Source of the DNA: an uncultured Subdoligranulum sp. | Lineage (GTDB): Bacteria; Bacillota; Clostridia; Christensenellales; CAG-314 | Assembly (NCBI GenBank): GCA_900551395.1 | Contig: URVX01000009.1 | Location: 1-14,790, forward strand | Direction of reading: 5' to 3' | Length of the DNA: 14,790 nucleotides | Part shown: piece after piece, positions 7,509 through 14,790 of the stretch | Layout of the letters: every line of letters begins with the position of its first letter | How positions within the stretch are numbered: the first letter of the stretch is position 1 | Notes under the pieces: generated by a model | What the model was told of the DNA's origin: nothing | The model's input: only the letters and a program-made list of their open reading frames with translations | Database searches by the model: none | Program-made: the position numbers and the translations under genes

Positions 7509-7828
7509 GGCGTCAGGTCGGTTTGCTTTCGGATTGCCGGGCGAAGAAAAGCTTGAGCATTGAAAAAAACGCGGATTGTCTCTGAATTCTAATTTCCGGT
7601 TGGTTTGAAAATTTTCCGGCTTTTCGGATAATGTTCGGGGAAGTCGGGCTTAAAAACCGACGAAACAGCTTGGGAGCTTTGGGAAGCCGGCGTGACGCCT
7701 ACTTTTGCCGAAAAAACGCCCGGAATGCTTGCGGCTCGGCGCGATAGGAAAACTTTTATCCGTTGAAGACCGGGCTGCTTTTATGAAAAGTCGGATACGG
7801 AAAAAAATACGGTGGGAATTTAAACGAA
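7509..7828 (+). other. Unassigned leader region before rarA
   Basis: About 320 bases without a supported gene. It contains short hairpins such as GTCGG..CCGAC (7643-7661) and GGCG-TGA-CGCC (7689-7699). A longer-range match is ATT-g-CCGGGCG near 7533-7543 with CGCCCGGAAT at 7716-7725. A small RNA such as 6S RNA was considered because a 6S gene lies near rarA in Bacillus, but no conserved 6S core was recognised. A 116-codon frame from 7705 runs into rarA out of frame and is treated as a shadow. Confidence 0.35.
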
Positions 7829-9046
7829 ATGGAAAACTTGTTTACGAATTTGCACAACAATCTCAAGCCTCTGGCGGAAAAGCTGCGTCCCGCGAGTCTG
7901 GAGGATTTTGTCGGGCAGCAGCATATACTCGGCGAGGGAAAGCTGCTTCGCCGTCTTATTCAGGCGAAAAAAGTTCCCAGCTGCATTTTTTACGGTCCGC
8001 CGGGAACGGGCAAGACAACCCTTGCGAGGATTATTGCGGAAAGCACGGGCGGTAGCTTTGTCATGCTCAACGCTATTTCAAGCGGCGTGGCGGACGTCAA
8101 GCTGGTCATAGAGGAAGCCAAAAAAACCTTTGAAATGTACGGCAGAAAAACCTATCTGCTTTTGGACGAATGTCATCGCTGGAGCAAAGCGCAGAGCGAT
8201 TCGCTTCTGGCGGTGCTGGAATCGGGGCAGCTTGTGCTGATAGGCTCGACTACCGAGTCGCCCAATTACAGCATGACGCGCGCCATTGTCAGCCGCTGCA
8301 CCTTGTTCGAGTTTAAGCAGGTGGGCATAGACGACATCAAAAGAGCATTAAAGCGCGCCATTGTCTCTCCCGACGGTTTGAAGGACTTCAACATCAGGAT
8401 TGACGACGAGGCGTTGACTTACTTTGCCACGGCGTGCGCGGGCGACGTCAGAAGCGCGCTCAACGGTCTGGAAATAGGCGCGTTGACTACCCCGAAAAAT
8501 AAAGACGGCGAAACCGTAATCACAAAGGAAATTGCGGTTGAGTGCCTTCAGAAAAAAGCCTTGAGCCTCAACGAGGACGTGTTTTATCATATTTTGAGCG
8601 CGTTCTGCAAAAGCCTGCGCGGCAGCGACGCGACGGCTGCGCTTTATTACGCAAACCGTCTGATCGAGGCGGGCTGCGAGCCTCAGCTGCTGGCAAGGAG
8701 AACGATAGCCCACGCGAGCGAGGACTGCTGCTCCGCCAAAGCGTTGAACACTGCTTGCAACGCCTTGTTTGCGCTCAACAATCTGGGTATGCCCGAAGGA
8801 AACCTCGCTTTGACGCAGGCTATCATCGAGGTGTGCGAAGCGCCTAAGACAAACAGAGTGGTGGTAGCAATGGAAATGGCAATCGACGACGCGCGCAACC
8901 ACCCCGACGACAATGTTCCCGACTATCTGAAAAATCACACCGAAGCAAGCAAAAATTATAAATATCCGCATGACTACGGCGGTTATGTCGAGCAGCAGTA
9001 TCTGCCCGATTCGTTAAAAAACAGAAACTATTTCAAAAAAAGATAA
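7829..9046 (+). CDS. rarA: Replication-associated recombination protein A, AAA+ ATPase (RarA/MgsA)
   Basis: RarA is a cytoplasmic AAA+ ATPase related to clamp-loader subunits and RuvB. It acts at stalled or damaged replication forks and interacts with SSB. The 405 residues are near the usual family length. After an N-terminal PLAEKLRPASLEDFVGQQH block come Walker A GPPGTGKTT at 56-64, Walker B LLLDECH at 110-116, sensor 1 GSTTESP at 139-145, an arginine-finger region with SRC at 155-157 and sensor 2 GDVRSALN at 205-212. The C-terminal tetramerisation part carries NNLGMPEGNLALTQA and the closing YKYPHDYGGYVEQQYLPDSL stretch, both hallmarks of RarA. Walker B reads DECHRW where most relatives have DEIHRF, a conservative change. 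The start ATG has a weak GGTGGGA 11 bases before it. The gene stands alone, with about 360 bases to the next gene. Confidence 0.96.
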   Translation: MENLFTNLHNNLKPLAEKLRPASLEDFVGQQHILGEGKLLRRLIQAKKVPSCIFYGPPGTGKTTLARIIAESTGGSFVMLNAISSGVADVKLVIEEAKKTFEMYGRKTYLLLDECHRWSKAQSDSLLAVLESGQLVLIGSTTESPNYSMTRAIVSRCTLFEFKQVGIDDIKRALKRAIVSPDGLKDFNIRIDDEALTYFATACAGDVRSALNGLEIGALTTPKNKDGETVITKEIAVECLQKKALSLNEDVFYHILSAFCKSLRGSDATAALYYANRLIEAGCEPQLLARRTIAHASEDCCSAKALNTACNALFALNNLGMPEGNLALTQAIIEVCEAPKTNRVVVAMEMAIDDARNHPDDNVPDYLKNHTEASKNYKYPHDYGGYVEQQYLPDSLKNRNYFKKR

Positions 9047-9107
9047 AACCGGATGAATTTGCATAACCGAAGCGATTTGATTGAGCGACGTTTGGGGGTT
9101 ATTATAT

Positions 9108-9136
9108 TTGACAAAAACGCCCGATAAGGATAAAAT
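9108..9136 (+). promoter_or_regulatory. Sigma-A type promoter of the ABC exporter-tyrS operon
   Basis: TTGACA at 9108-9113 and TAAAAT at 9131-9136 are 17 bases apart, the same hexamers and spacing as the rnpB promoter. Predicted transcription begins near 9143, about 270 bases before the first start codon of the operon. Confidence 0.8.
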
Positions 9137-9413
9137 AACAGCCGTAAAGAAAAGGACAAAGGCAGTTCGGGAGCTTTCGGCACAAACGCGACGCGGTTTA
9201 TTTCGTCGATAGCCGACGAAAAATCCGACAGAGAAAGAACGGAACCAACGCCGATGTTTTTGCGGCGTTCATAGATTTATACGCATACGGCGCGGCTTGC
9301 TAAACAATCCGAATAAAGGCATGCCCGCACGACGACTGTCGGTTAAGCGTTCAATGCTTTCCGCAAGGCAGGGAAATTCGGAACACACTATTCGACAAAC
9401 GGAGATTTAATTG
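9137..9413 (+). other. Long hairpin-containing leader before the ABC exporter genes
   Basis: About 275 bases with no supported gene. Two clear hairpins occur: TTTCGTCG/CGACGAAA (9201-9221, 5-base loop) and AACGCCG/CGGCGTT (9247-9269, 9-base loop). An upstream CGACG near 9190 could pair with the same CGTCG, so alternative folds are possible. No T-box sequence (the GGGTGG-type core) or other riboswitch core known to me was recognised. No T run follows either hairpin, so simple termination is not evident. Confidence 0.4.
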
Positions 9414-10151
9414 ATGCTTACTATTTCAAACGTATCCAAAACATATCCGAAAAGCTCGGTCAAGGCTGTGGACAATCTCAATTTAGAGGTCAGAGACGGC
9501 GAGATTTTCGGCTTTCTCGGTCCCAACGGCGCGGGAAAAAGCACCACAATCAAGCTGATAACCGGCATCCTCAACGCGGACGAAGGAGTTATTTCGGTCG
9601 GAGGCATGAACATTTCCGACAACCGACTCGAAGCAAAAAAATCCATAGGCTACGTTTCGGACAACCATGCCGTTTACGAAAAGCTCACCGGCAGGGAATA
9701 TCTCGATTTTATGGGCACCATGTTCGAGGTGCCTGCTGATTTGAGACGCGAGCGCGCCGAAAAGCTGCTGGAGGAATTCGGTCTTACAAAGGCGGCAAAC
9801 GACCAGATAGGCTCCTATTCGCACGGCATGAAGCAGAAAATCGTGGTGGTCGGTTCTTTGCTGCACGATCCCAGGCTGTGGATTTTGGACGAGCCGTTGA
9901 CGGGGCTGGACCCCGCGTCGGCGTTTCAGCTTAAAAAGATTATGCGCAGCCGCGCGGACGAGGGGAAAACAGTGTTTTTCTCCTCCCACGTGATAGACGT
10001 AGTGGAAAAGGTGTGCGACAGAGTGGGGATTATCAACAACGGCAGGCTTGTAGCCGTGGATACGCTGGATTCGATTAAGTCCAATCCCGATATTTCTCTC
10101 GAAAAGGTGTTTCTGGACATCACAAACGCCGGAGGTGAATTCAACCCGTGA
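9414..10151 (+). CDS. ABC transporter ATP-binding protein (ABC-2 exporter type)
   Basis: This 245-residue nucleotide-binding subunit powers the membrane partner encoded next. Walker A GPNGAGKST is at 36-44, the signature SYSHGMKQK at 134-142, Walker B LWILDEP at 155-161, the D-loop TGLD just after, and the switch histidine in SSH at 191-192. The Q-loop position reads YVSDNHAVYEKLTG, with no glutamine; related exporter ATPases of the YtrB/EcsA kind often have an acidic residue there. The ATG at 9414 is chosen over the TTG at 9411 because GGAG lies 9 bases before it. The last four bases overlap the permease start (GTGA), a sign of coupled translation. The cargo is unknown; such pairs may move peptides, lipids or antibiotics, or play a role in envelope stress. 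Confidence 0.93.
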   Translation: MLTISNVSKTYPKSSVKAVDNLNLEVRDGEIFGFLGPNGAGKSTTIKLITGILNADEGVISVGGMNISDNRLEAKKSIGYVSDNHAVYEKLTGREYLDFMGTMFEVPADLRRERAEKLLEEFGLTKAANDQIGSYSHGMKQKIVVVGSLLHDPRLWILDEPLTGLDPASAFQLKKIMRSRADEGKTVFFSSHVIDVVEKVCDRVGIINNGRLVAVDTLDSIKSNPDISLEKVFLDITNAGGEFNP

Positions 10152-11785
10152 CGAAATTTCTGACGCTGCTCAAGGTGAATTTGCGGCAGGCGTACCGCAC
10201 GAGAAAAAACACCTCCAAAAAAACCATGCCGATATGGGGGATTTACGTCGTTCTCGGCGTGTGTCTTCTGCCAATTCTGGCAATGATTTTTGCGGGCTGT
10301 CTTAAGCTGGGCGAATTTTTGTCTCTGCCCGAAAATTCTTCGTATCTGAGTGCGGCAATCACCTTTTTGATAACCGCAATCGAGCTCATAAACGTGTTTT
10401 TCGGTTTCAGAAGCATGCTGGGCACGGTTTATATGTCAACCGACTCCGACATGCTGCTGGCGCTGCCCGTAAGGTCGGTTACGGTTTTCTTTTCAAAGCT
10501 CGTCGTTTGTTATCTGGCGGAGTTCGCAACCACTCTGCTTATGCTGGTCGCAACCCTTTTGCCGCTCGGCATAGGCTTGTCGGCGGGCGCGGGATATTTT
10601 TCGGCTCTGTTTTTCGGCGCTTTTCTTATACCGCTGATTTCACTGCTTGCGGTGTCGGTTCTTTCCGTGCCGTTGCTTTTTGTGTCCAACCTTTTCCGCA
10701 ACAGAGGCGCTGTGGGCACTGTCGTTTACGTGCTGCTGTTTGCCGTGCTTATGGGGTTTTATTTCTGGTTCGTCATGAACCTGTCAAGCTTTGACGGCGT
10801 CGGAGCGGATTTGGAAGCCGCGCTTGGAAATTTTCTCGAAGGCTTAAAGACAACTGCGGCTTATATGTATCCCAACGTATGGCTGTCCGCTGCCTTTACC
10901 GCCGTCTCTTTCGGCGGCTGGATAGGAAATTTCGCTCTGTTTCTGCTTTGCGCGGCGGCTCTGGTGGTTCTTGCGTGTTTGCTGTCAAACAGAATTTTTC
11001 TGCTCAACATGCGCAAGAGTCAGGAAAATGCGTCGAGAGGCAAAAAAACTTCCCACAAATTCGCCGGAGGCAACAAAATCGGTTCGCTGATAGCCGCAGA
11101 TGTCAAAAACATCATGCGAAACAGTTCGCTCGGCTTTTTCTGTTTGTCGCAGGTGGTGATTATACCTTTGTTTGTCGCCATTTACTGCTTGGGAATAAAT
11201 GACAGTATAAGCCAAACGGCACAGGAGGCAAAAGCGATTCTGTCAAGCGTGTCCCAAATCGTTTTATTGGTCGGACTTATGACCTGCGTTACTGCGTCCT
11301 GCGCGGTCAGCCGCGAGGGTGAAAACTTTTATCTGATAAAGACTCTGCCCGTCAAGCCCTCACAGTTCGCCTGGGCAAAGCTTATTATTTCCATGATTTT
11401 CAACGGCGTGGCTTTTGCTTTGGCAGTAACGCTGGAAGCGATATTTCTCAAATCGGGATTTGTGTCCGCCGTTTTGGAATTCATCACTGTATTTTGCGCC
11501 TCGCTCGGCGTTTCGGCGGTGCAGGTGCTCATAGATATGAAAAATCCGCGTCTCAAATGGACGACTGTGCAGCAGGGACTCAAAAACAATCCCTCCAGCC
11601 TTTGGGGTATGCTCATAGGCTTCGCGGCGGGAGCCGTGCTTTCCGTGCCGGTCATGGTTTTCGCTTTGTCAGGCTGGGGCGCGGCGGGGATGCTTATACC
11701 CATGCTATTGGGCGTCGGCATCGGTATAGCAGGCGTGCTTATACTTCTCAACAACTGCGAAAAATATTTCTGCGCCGTAGAGTAG
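10148..11785 (+). CDS. ABC-2 type exporter permease, polytopic membrane protein
   Basis: A 545-residue integral membrane protein beginning at a GTG that overlaps the stop of the ATPase gene. Hydrophobic segments group in two halves, with roughly 12 membrane spans expected by eye. The two halves are split by a basic stretch, MRKSQENASRGKKTSHK, near 295-311. Each half carries a similar cytoplasmic motif: TDSDMLLALPVRSVTVFFSK near 97-116 and SREGENFYLIKTLPVKPSQF near 388-407. This duplicated pattern is known from Gram-positive exporter permeases that work with a separate ATPase. Substrate cannot be told from sequence. It is followed by tyrS after 21 bases, in the same transcription unit. Confidence 0.85.
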   Translation: MTKFLTLLKVNLRQAYRTRKNTSKKTMPIWGIYVVLGVCLLPILAMIFAGCLKLGEFLSLPENSSYLSAAITFLITAIELINVFFGFRSMLGTVYMSTDSDMLLALPVRSVTVFFSKLVVCYLAEFATTLLMLVATLLPLGIGLSAGAGYFSALFFGAFLIPLISLLAVSVLSVPLLFVSNLFRNRGAVGTVVYVLLFAVLMGFYFWFVMNLSSFDGVGADLEAALGNFLEGLKTTAAYMYPNVWLSAAFTAVSFGGWIGNFALFLLCAAALVVLACLLSNRIFLLNMRKSQENASRGKKTSHKFAGGNKIGSLIAADVKNIMRNSSLGFFCLSQVVIIPLFVAIYCLGINDSISQTAQEAKAILSSVSQIVLLVGLMTCVTASCAVSREGENFYLIKTLPVKPSQFAWAKLIISMIFNGVAFALAVTLEAIFLKSGFVSAVLEFITVFCASLGVSAVQVLIDMKNPRLKWTTVQQGLKNNPSSLWGMLIGFAAGAVLSVPVMVFALSGWGAAGMLIPMLLGVGIGIAGVLILLNNCEKYFCAVE

Positions 11786-11806
11786 GGCGGCAAAAGGCGG
11801 TTTCTT

Positions 11807-13009
11807 ATGAAAAACGTAATGGATATCTTAAGGGAAAGAGGATTCGTCAAGCAAACGGTTTTCGAGGAGGATTTGTACAGGCTTCTCGAAGAAAAAAGCG
11901 TAACCTTTTATATAGGCTTCGACCCCACGGCGGACAGCCTGCACGTGGGGCACTTCGTTCAGCTTATGGCTATGGCGCACATGCAGCGCGCCGGGCACAG
12001 ACCCATTGCGCTTATCGGCGGCGGTACGGGCATGATAGGCGACCCGTCGGGACGCACCGATTTGCGTAGCGTTATGACCAGCGAAACCGTGGCTTACAAC
12101 TGCGAGTGCTTCAAAAAGCAGATGGAGCGGTTCATAGATTTTTCCGACGGCAAGGCGCTTATGCTCAACAACGCCGACTGGCTGTGCGGGTTGAATTATA
12201 TCGATTTCCTGCGCAGTATAGGCACTCACTTTTCCGTCAACAAAATGCTGACCGCCGAGTGCTACAAAAAGCGTCTGGAAAAGGGACTGACTTTTTTGGA
12301 ATTCAATTATATGCTTATGCAGGCATACGATTTTCTCGTGCTCAACGAAAAATACGGCTGCGAGCTGCAGCTTGGCGGGGACGACCAATGGAGCAATATG
12401 CTTGCGGGCGCCGACCTGATACGCCGCAAGCTTTCCAAGCCCGCATTCGCCATGACCTTTTCGCTTCTCACCACGTCGGAGGGGACGAAAATGGGCAAAA
12501 CGGCAAAGGGCGCGGTGTGGCTGGACAAAAACAAGACCTCGCCGTATGATTTTTATCAATATTGGCGCAACGTGGACGACGCCGACGTGGAAAAGTGTCT
12601 CAAGCTTCTGACCTTTTTGCCTGTGGAGGAAATTGCCGAAATGTGCCGCTACAAGGATCAGCGGATAAACGACGCCAAGGTCAGGCTTGCTTACGAGCTT
12701 ACGAAAATCGTTCACGGTCGGGAGGAGGCGGACAAAGCCAAAGCGCAGGCGGAGGCGGCTTTTTCCGACGACGCGGGCAACATGCCCTGCATGGAGATAC
12801 CTTTTGTCACAAACATTATTGACGTGCTTACTCTGTCCCAAGTCGCCAAATCGCGCGGCGACGCCCGCAGGCTGATTGACGGCGGCGGCGTGACGATAAA
12901 CGATTTCAAAATCACCGATTACGGCGATTTGCCGTCCGAAGCAACGGAAAAAAGAGAATTCGTGCTGCACAAGGGCAAAAAGGTGCACATAAGGATAGTT
13001 CTCAAATGA
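11807..13009 (+). CDS. tyrS: Tyrosyl-tRNA synthetase
   Basis: The enzyme attaches tyrosine to tRNA-Tyr using ATP, in the cytoplasm as a dimer. At 400 residues it has the usual bacterial length. The class I HIGH motif is HVGH at 46-49, followed by GDPSGR at 78-83, the tyrosine-site segment QLGGDDQWSN at 188-197 and the KMSKS counterpart KMGKT at 228-232. A C-terminal S4-type RNA-binding domain covers about 335-400 (SRGDARRLIDGGGVTIND). An AAGGCGG stretch 5-6 bases before the ATG is a fair ribosome site. The usual T-box leader of Gram-positive tyrS genes is absent: only 21 bases separate it from the permease gene, so it must be read from the upstream promoter or one inside the permease gene. 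The next gene overlaps by four bases. Confidence 0.97.
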   Translation: MKNVMDILRERGFVKQTVFEEDLYRLLEEKSVTFYIGFDPTADSLHVGHFVQLMAMAHMQRAGHRPIALIGGGTGMIGDPSGRTDLRSVMTSETVAYNCECFKKQMERFIDFSDGKALMLNNADWLCGLNYIDFLRSIGTHFSVNKMLTAECYKKRLEKGLTFLEFNYMLMQAYDFLVLNEKYGCELQLGGDDQWSNMLAGADLIRRKLSKPAFAMTFSLLTTSEGTKMGKTAKGAVWLDKNKTSPYDFYQYWRNVDDADVEKCLKLLTFLPVEEIAEMCRYKDQRINDAKVRLAYELTKIVHGREEADKAKAQAEAAFSDDAGNMPCMEIPFVTNIIDVLTLSQVAKSRGDARRLIDGGGVTINDFKITDYGDLPSEATEKREFVLHKGKKVHIRIVLK

Positions 13010-13638
13010 ACAGGCTTACCGTTGTCGGCGAAGCAAAAGCCGAGCTTACGGTGGAAAGGTCGCGCTTTCTGGCTTGGGCGGCGGGCGTTGCGGACGAGGC
13101 GCAGGCAATTGAATTCGTTGCGGCGGCGAGCAAAAAGTTTTACGACGCGACGCACAACTGCTACGCTTTTTCGGCGGGACAGGTCAAAAGATTTTCTGAC
13201 GACGGAGAGCCGACGGGCACTGCGGGCAGACCTATACTCAATGTGATAGAGCAAAAGGGGCTTGAAAACACCGTTGTAGTCGTCACCCGCTATTTCGGCA
13301 GCGTCAAGCTGGGCGCGGGCGGGCTGGTAAGAGCCTATTCAAACGCCGCCGCCGCCGCTCTGGACAGGGCTGAGCAGGCCGAAATCACGAGAGCGCGTGA
13401 AATTTCTCTTTCCGTGCCATTCAGTCTTTTCAGACAGACGGAAAGGCTTTGCGACAGGTACGCGCTGGAAAAAAAGACGCTTTTTTCGACTGAGGCGGAA
13501 ATCAACTTGCTTGTCGGAGAGGAAAAAGCGGAAGCGTTTTTGACGGAGCTTGCCGCGCTGGATTATCGGATATCGGCAAAAAAGGGCGGTCAACGCGATT
13601 TTCTCAAAGCCTTGAAAAAAGGTGATATTTCAAAATGA
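13006..13638 (+). CDS. YigZ/IMPACT family protein (UPF0029)
   Basis: A 210-residue cytoplasmic protein. The N-terminal IMPACT domain covers about 10-120, with the family signature at 71-112: TAGRPILNVI, then VVVVTRYFGSVKLGAGGLVR and AYS. The C-terminal part from 128 matches the small beta-alpha domain usual in YigZ proteins (SVPFSLFRQTERLC). Eukaryotic IMPACT controls the Gcn2 kinase; the bacterial role is not settled, although links to translation or RNA have been proposed. The signature has GS and GAGG where many relatives have GG and GTGG, a minor change. The ATG overlaps the tyrS stop as ATGA, and its own stop overlaps recX in the same way, so translation is probably coupled along the three genes. 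Confidence 0.92.
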   Translation: MNRLTVVGEAKAELTVERSRFLAWAAGVADEAQAIEFVAAASKKFYDATHNCYAFSAGQVKRFSDDGEPTGTAGRPILNVIEQKGLENTVVVVTRYFGSVKLGAGGLVRAYSNAAAAALDRAEQAEITRAREISLSVPFSLFRQTERLCDRYALEKKTLFSTEAEINLLVGEEKAEAFLTELAALDYRISAKKGGQRDFLKALKKGDISK

Positions 13639-14252
13639 TAACGGCTCTGGAGGCGCAGAAGCGCAACAAGGACAAGGTCAATCTTTATATCGACGGAGAG
13701 TTCAGGTGTTCTCTGACAGCCGAAAGCGTGGTTCGCGCGCGGCTGAAAGCGGGGCAGGAGCTTTCGGAAGAAAGGCTGGAGGAAATTCTGCTTACCTCGG
13801 AAACCGAGCTTGCCTTTAAAAAGGCGCTGGATTATATCGCCCGCGCGATGAAAACGAAAAAGCAGGTGCTGGATTATCTTTGCGGCAAGGGCTTCGATAT
13901 GTGCGCGGCAAAACGAGCCGTCGAAAAACTCGAAGAATACAAATACGTCGACGACCGGGCCTTTGCAATGCAATACGCGGAGTTCAACGCAAAACAGAAG
14001 GGCGCGCGTCGAATCCGAGCCGAGTTAATTGAAAAGGGGATTGAAGAAAGCTGCGTTTCGCTTGCAGTTGAAAAGCTTTCGCGCGAACAGTCCGAGCAGG
14101 CGGCATCAGACCTTGCGGAAAAGTTTATGCGCGGCAAAACAAACGATTTCAAGACGTTGAACAAGCTTTCGAGGTTTTTGGCGTCGCGCGGTTTTGATTT
14201 TGATACGATAAAATCAGTTATAGACGGGAGAAAAAGAGATGATTGGGATTGA
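13635..14252 (+). CDS. recX: Regulatory protein RecX
   Basis: RecX binds RecA filaments and limits recombination and the SOS response. The 205 residues consist mainly of repeated three-helix units. Typical pieces are ALDYIARAMKTKKQVLDYL at about 58-76, YVDDRAFAMQYAEFNAKQKG near 105-124 and RRIRAELIEKGIEESCV near 126-142. These match the family patterns for the first two units; the last unit from about 155 is more divergent. An N-terminal extension of about 50 residues (VNLYIDGEFRCSLTAESVV) is common in Gram-positive RecX. The start overlaps the preceding gene by four bases and the end overlaps acpS by 14. recA itself is not in the window. Confidence 0.92.
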   Translation: MITALEAQKRNKDKVNLYIDGEFRCSLTAESVVRARLKAGQELSEERLEEILLTSETELAFKKALDYIARAMKTKKQVLDYLCGKGFDMCAAKRAVEKLEEYKYVDDRAFAMQYAEFNAKQKGARRIRAELIEKGIEESCVSLAVEKLSREQSEQAASDLAEKFMRGKTNDFKTLNKLSRFLASRGFDFDTIKSVIDGRKRDDWD

Positions 14253-14610
14253 CGTTGCGGACATAGAAAGAGCGGAAAAGCTCTTGAAATACAATCCGAC
14301 CTTTTTGGACAAGGTTTTCTGCGCGGAGGAAAAGGATTATCTCGCTTTGCGCGGGAACAATCCGGAAACAATCGCCGAGTGGATAAGCCTTAAGGAAGCC
14401 GCGCTCAAGGCGGCGGGAGCCGTGAGTCTTAAAGACGGCTATTCTCTCGTGGAAATAAAAATTTCTTCCGAGGGCAGGGCGGAGCTGAGCTTTAAAGGCG
14501 AGCTTTCCGACAGGCAGGTTTCGGCAAGCGTTTTCCACACCGAGCACAACGCGGTAGCGGTGGCTGAAGCTGATGACGAAGCAAAAAACGAAAGCAATCC
14601 GCGTTTTTAA
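14239..14610 (+). CDS. acpS: Holo-[acyl-carrier-protein] synthase
   Basis: AcpS transfers the 4'-phosphopantetheine arm of coenzyme A to acyl carrier protein, making it active for fatty acid synthesis. The 123 residues fit the family (about 115-130). MIGIDVADIER opens the protein with the metal-binding aspartate at position 5. FCAEEKDYL at 27-35 and SLKEAALKAAG at 50-60 hold the catalytic glutamate 53 and lysine 57. The segment before the glutamate reads AEWISLKEA instead of the common GRFAAKEA, and the glycine-rich turn after it is altered, so this copy is divergent though the key acidic residues remain. GGGAG lies 8 bases before the ATG. It overlaps recX by 14 bases and is the last gene of the unit. 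A Sfp-like transferase is less likely given the short length. Confidence 0.88.
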   Translation: MIGIDVADIERAEKLLKYNPTFLDKVFCAEEKDYLALRGNNPETIAEWISLKEAALKAAGAVSLKDGYSLVEIKISSEGRAELSFKGELSDRQVSASVFHTEHNAVAVAEADDEAKNESNPRF

Positions 14611-14636
14611 ATTCGGTACTAAACAATAAAAATATA

Positions 14637-14656
14637 AAGCGGGCAAAAGCCCGCTT
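14637..14656. terminator. Hairpin after acpS, T-rich on the minus side
   Basis: AAGCGGGC and GCCCGCTT pair over 8 bases around an AAAA loop. No T run follows on the plus strand, but the minus strand continues into a T-rich stretch, so it may end a minus-strand gene entering from beyond the window, or work in both directions. Confidence 0.55.
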
Positions 14657-14710
14657 GCGACAGGAAAATAAAAAAGTAATAATTTTCGAGTTGTTTTTCA
14701 AGCTATTTCA

Positions 14711-14740
14711 AATCTCTCGGACAACTGTCCGAGAGATTTT
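14711..14740 (+). terminator. Strong hairpin terminator near the window end
   Basis: AATCTCTCGGAC (14711-14722) and GTCCGAGAGATT (14727-14738) pair over 12 bases around AACT, followed by TT and a T-rich tail (CGTATTTTCG). It is about 100 bases after acpS and fits the end of the whole operon. The remaining 50 bases are AT-rich, with nothing identified. Confidence 0.72.
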
Positions 14741-14790
14741 CGTATTTTCGCATTAATACTGAAATAAAAATCAATCATATTTTTCAATAT

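Noticed and set aside
7507..7560. An ATG-led 18-codon frame just after the candidate rarA promoter
   Set aside because: The ATG sits inside the -10 box, so it would not be on the transcript, and no ribosome site precedes it.
7705..8055. A 116-codon plus frame overlapping the start of rarA
   Set aside because: Most of it is rarA read out of frame, and the part before rarA shows no motif or ribosome site.
9225..9342. Long-range match CCGACAG with CTGTCGG in the exporter leader
   Set aside because: A 7-base complement is expected by chance about once or twice in a stretch of this length, so it was not treated as structure.
11828..12988. A 386-codon minus-strand frame opposite tyrS
   Set aside because: tyrS has all its catalytic motifs on the plus strand; the opposite frame has no ribosome site or family likeness.
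1..14790. CRISPR arrays, insertion sequences, tRNA genes, phage genes
   Set aside because: No regularly spaced repeats, transposase or integrase frames, or tRNA-like cloverleaf sequences were seen on either strand.

Overview
The window looks like a stretch of chromosome from a low-to-mid GC Gram-positive bacterium of the Clostridia type, perhaps an uncultured gut lineage. The clues are a sigma-K-like sporulation sigma factor with a pro-sequence, a class A RNase P RNA with a sigma-A type promoter, BspA-like leucine-rich-repeat and InlB-type surface proteins, and tightly overlapping ATGA/GTGA operon junctions. The taxonomic call is inference; no 16S rRNA or other decisive marker is present.

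Region 1 (1-1066): the 3' part of a U32-family tRNA/rRNA hydroxylation-type protein, ending at a hairpin terminator shared with the convergent gene. Region 2 (1115-5895): a surface-protein module. It holds a broken BspA-like lipoprotein gene (minus strand, one-base slip in a poly-A run plus an in-frame TAA), a MarR-type regulator (minus) and a very large InlB/BspA repeat protein (plus). The last two meet head to head at about 2400-2420 with no intergenic DNA. Both seem to lack their true 5' ends, and base composition changes sharply there, so the point looks like a deletion or an assembly join. Region 3 (5980-6678): sigK on the minus strand, followed by about 390 bases with no confident gene.

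Region 4 (7068-7463): RNase P RNA with a clear promoter, conserved core and terminator. Region 5 (7479-9046): a candidate promoter, about 310 bases of unassigned leader, and the replication-associated AAA+ ATPase gene rarA. Region 6 (9108-14610): a strong promoter-like sequence, about 275 bases of hairpin-containing leader, then a compact six-gene run: ABC exporter ATPase, ABC exporter permease, tyrS, a YigZ/IMPACT-family gene, recX and acpS. Neighbouring genes overlap by 4 to 14 bases or are 21 bases apart. The last 180 bases hold two hairpins and no gene.

Most genes are ordinary housekeeping genes: tRNA charging and modification, RNA processing, replication-fork maintenance, RecA control and carrier-protein activation. 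No convincing new multi-gene system was found. The points that deserve a second look are the head-to-head junction, the doubly damaged lipoprotein gene, and the two long untranslated leaders behind good promoters.
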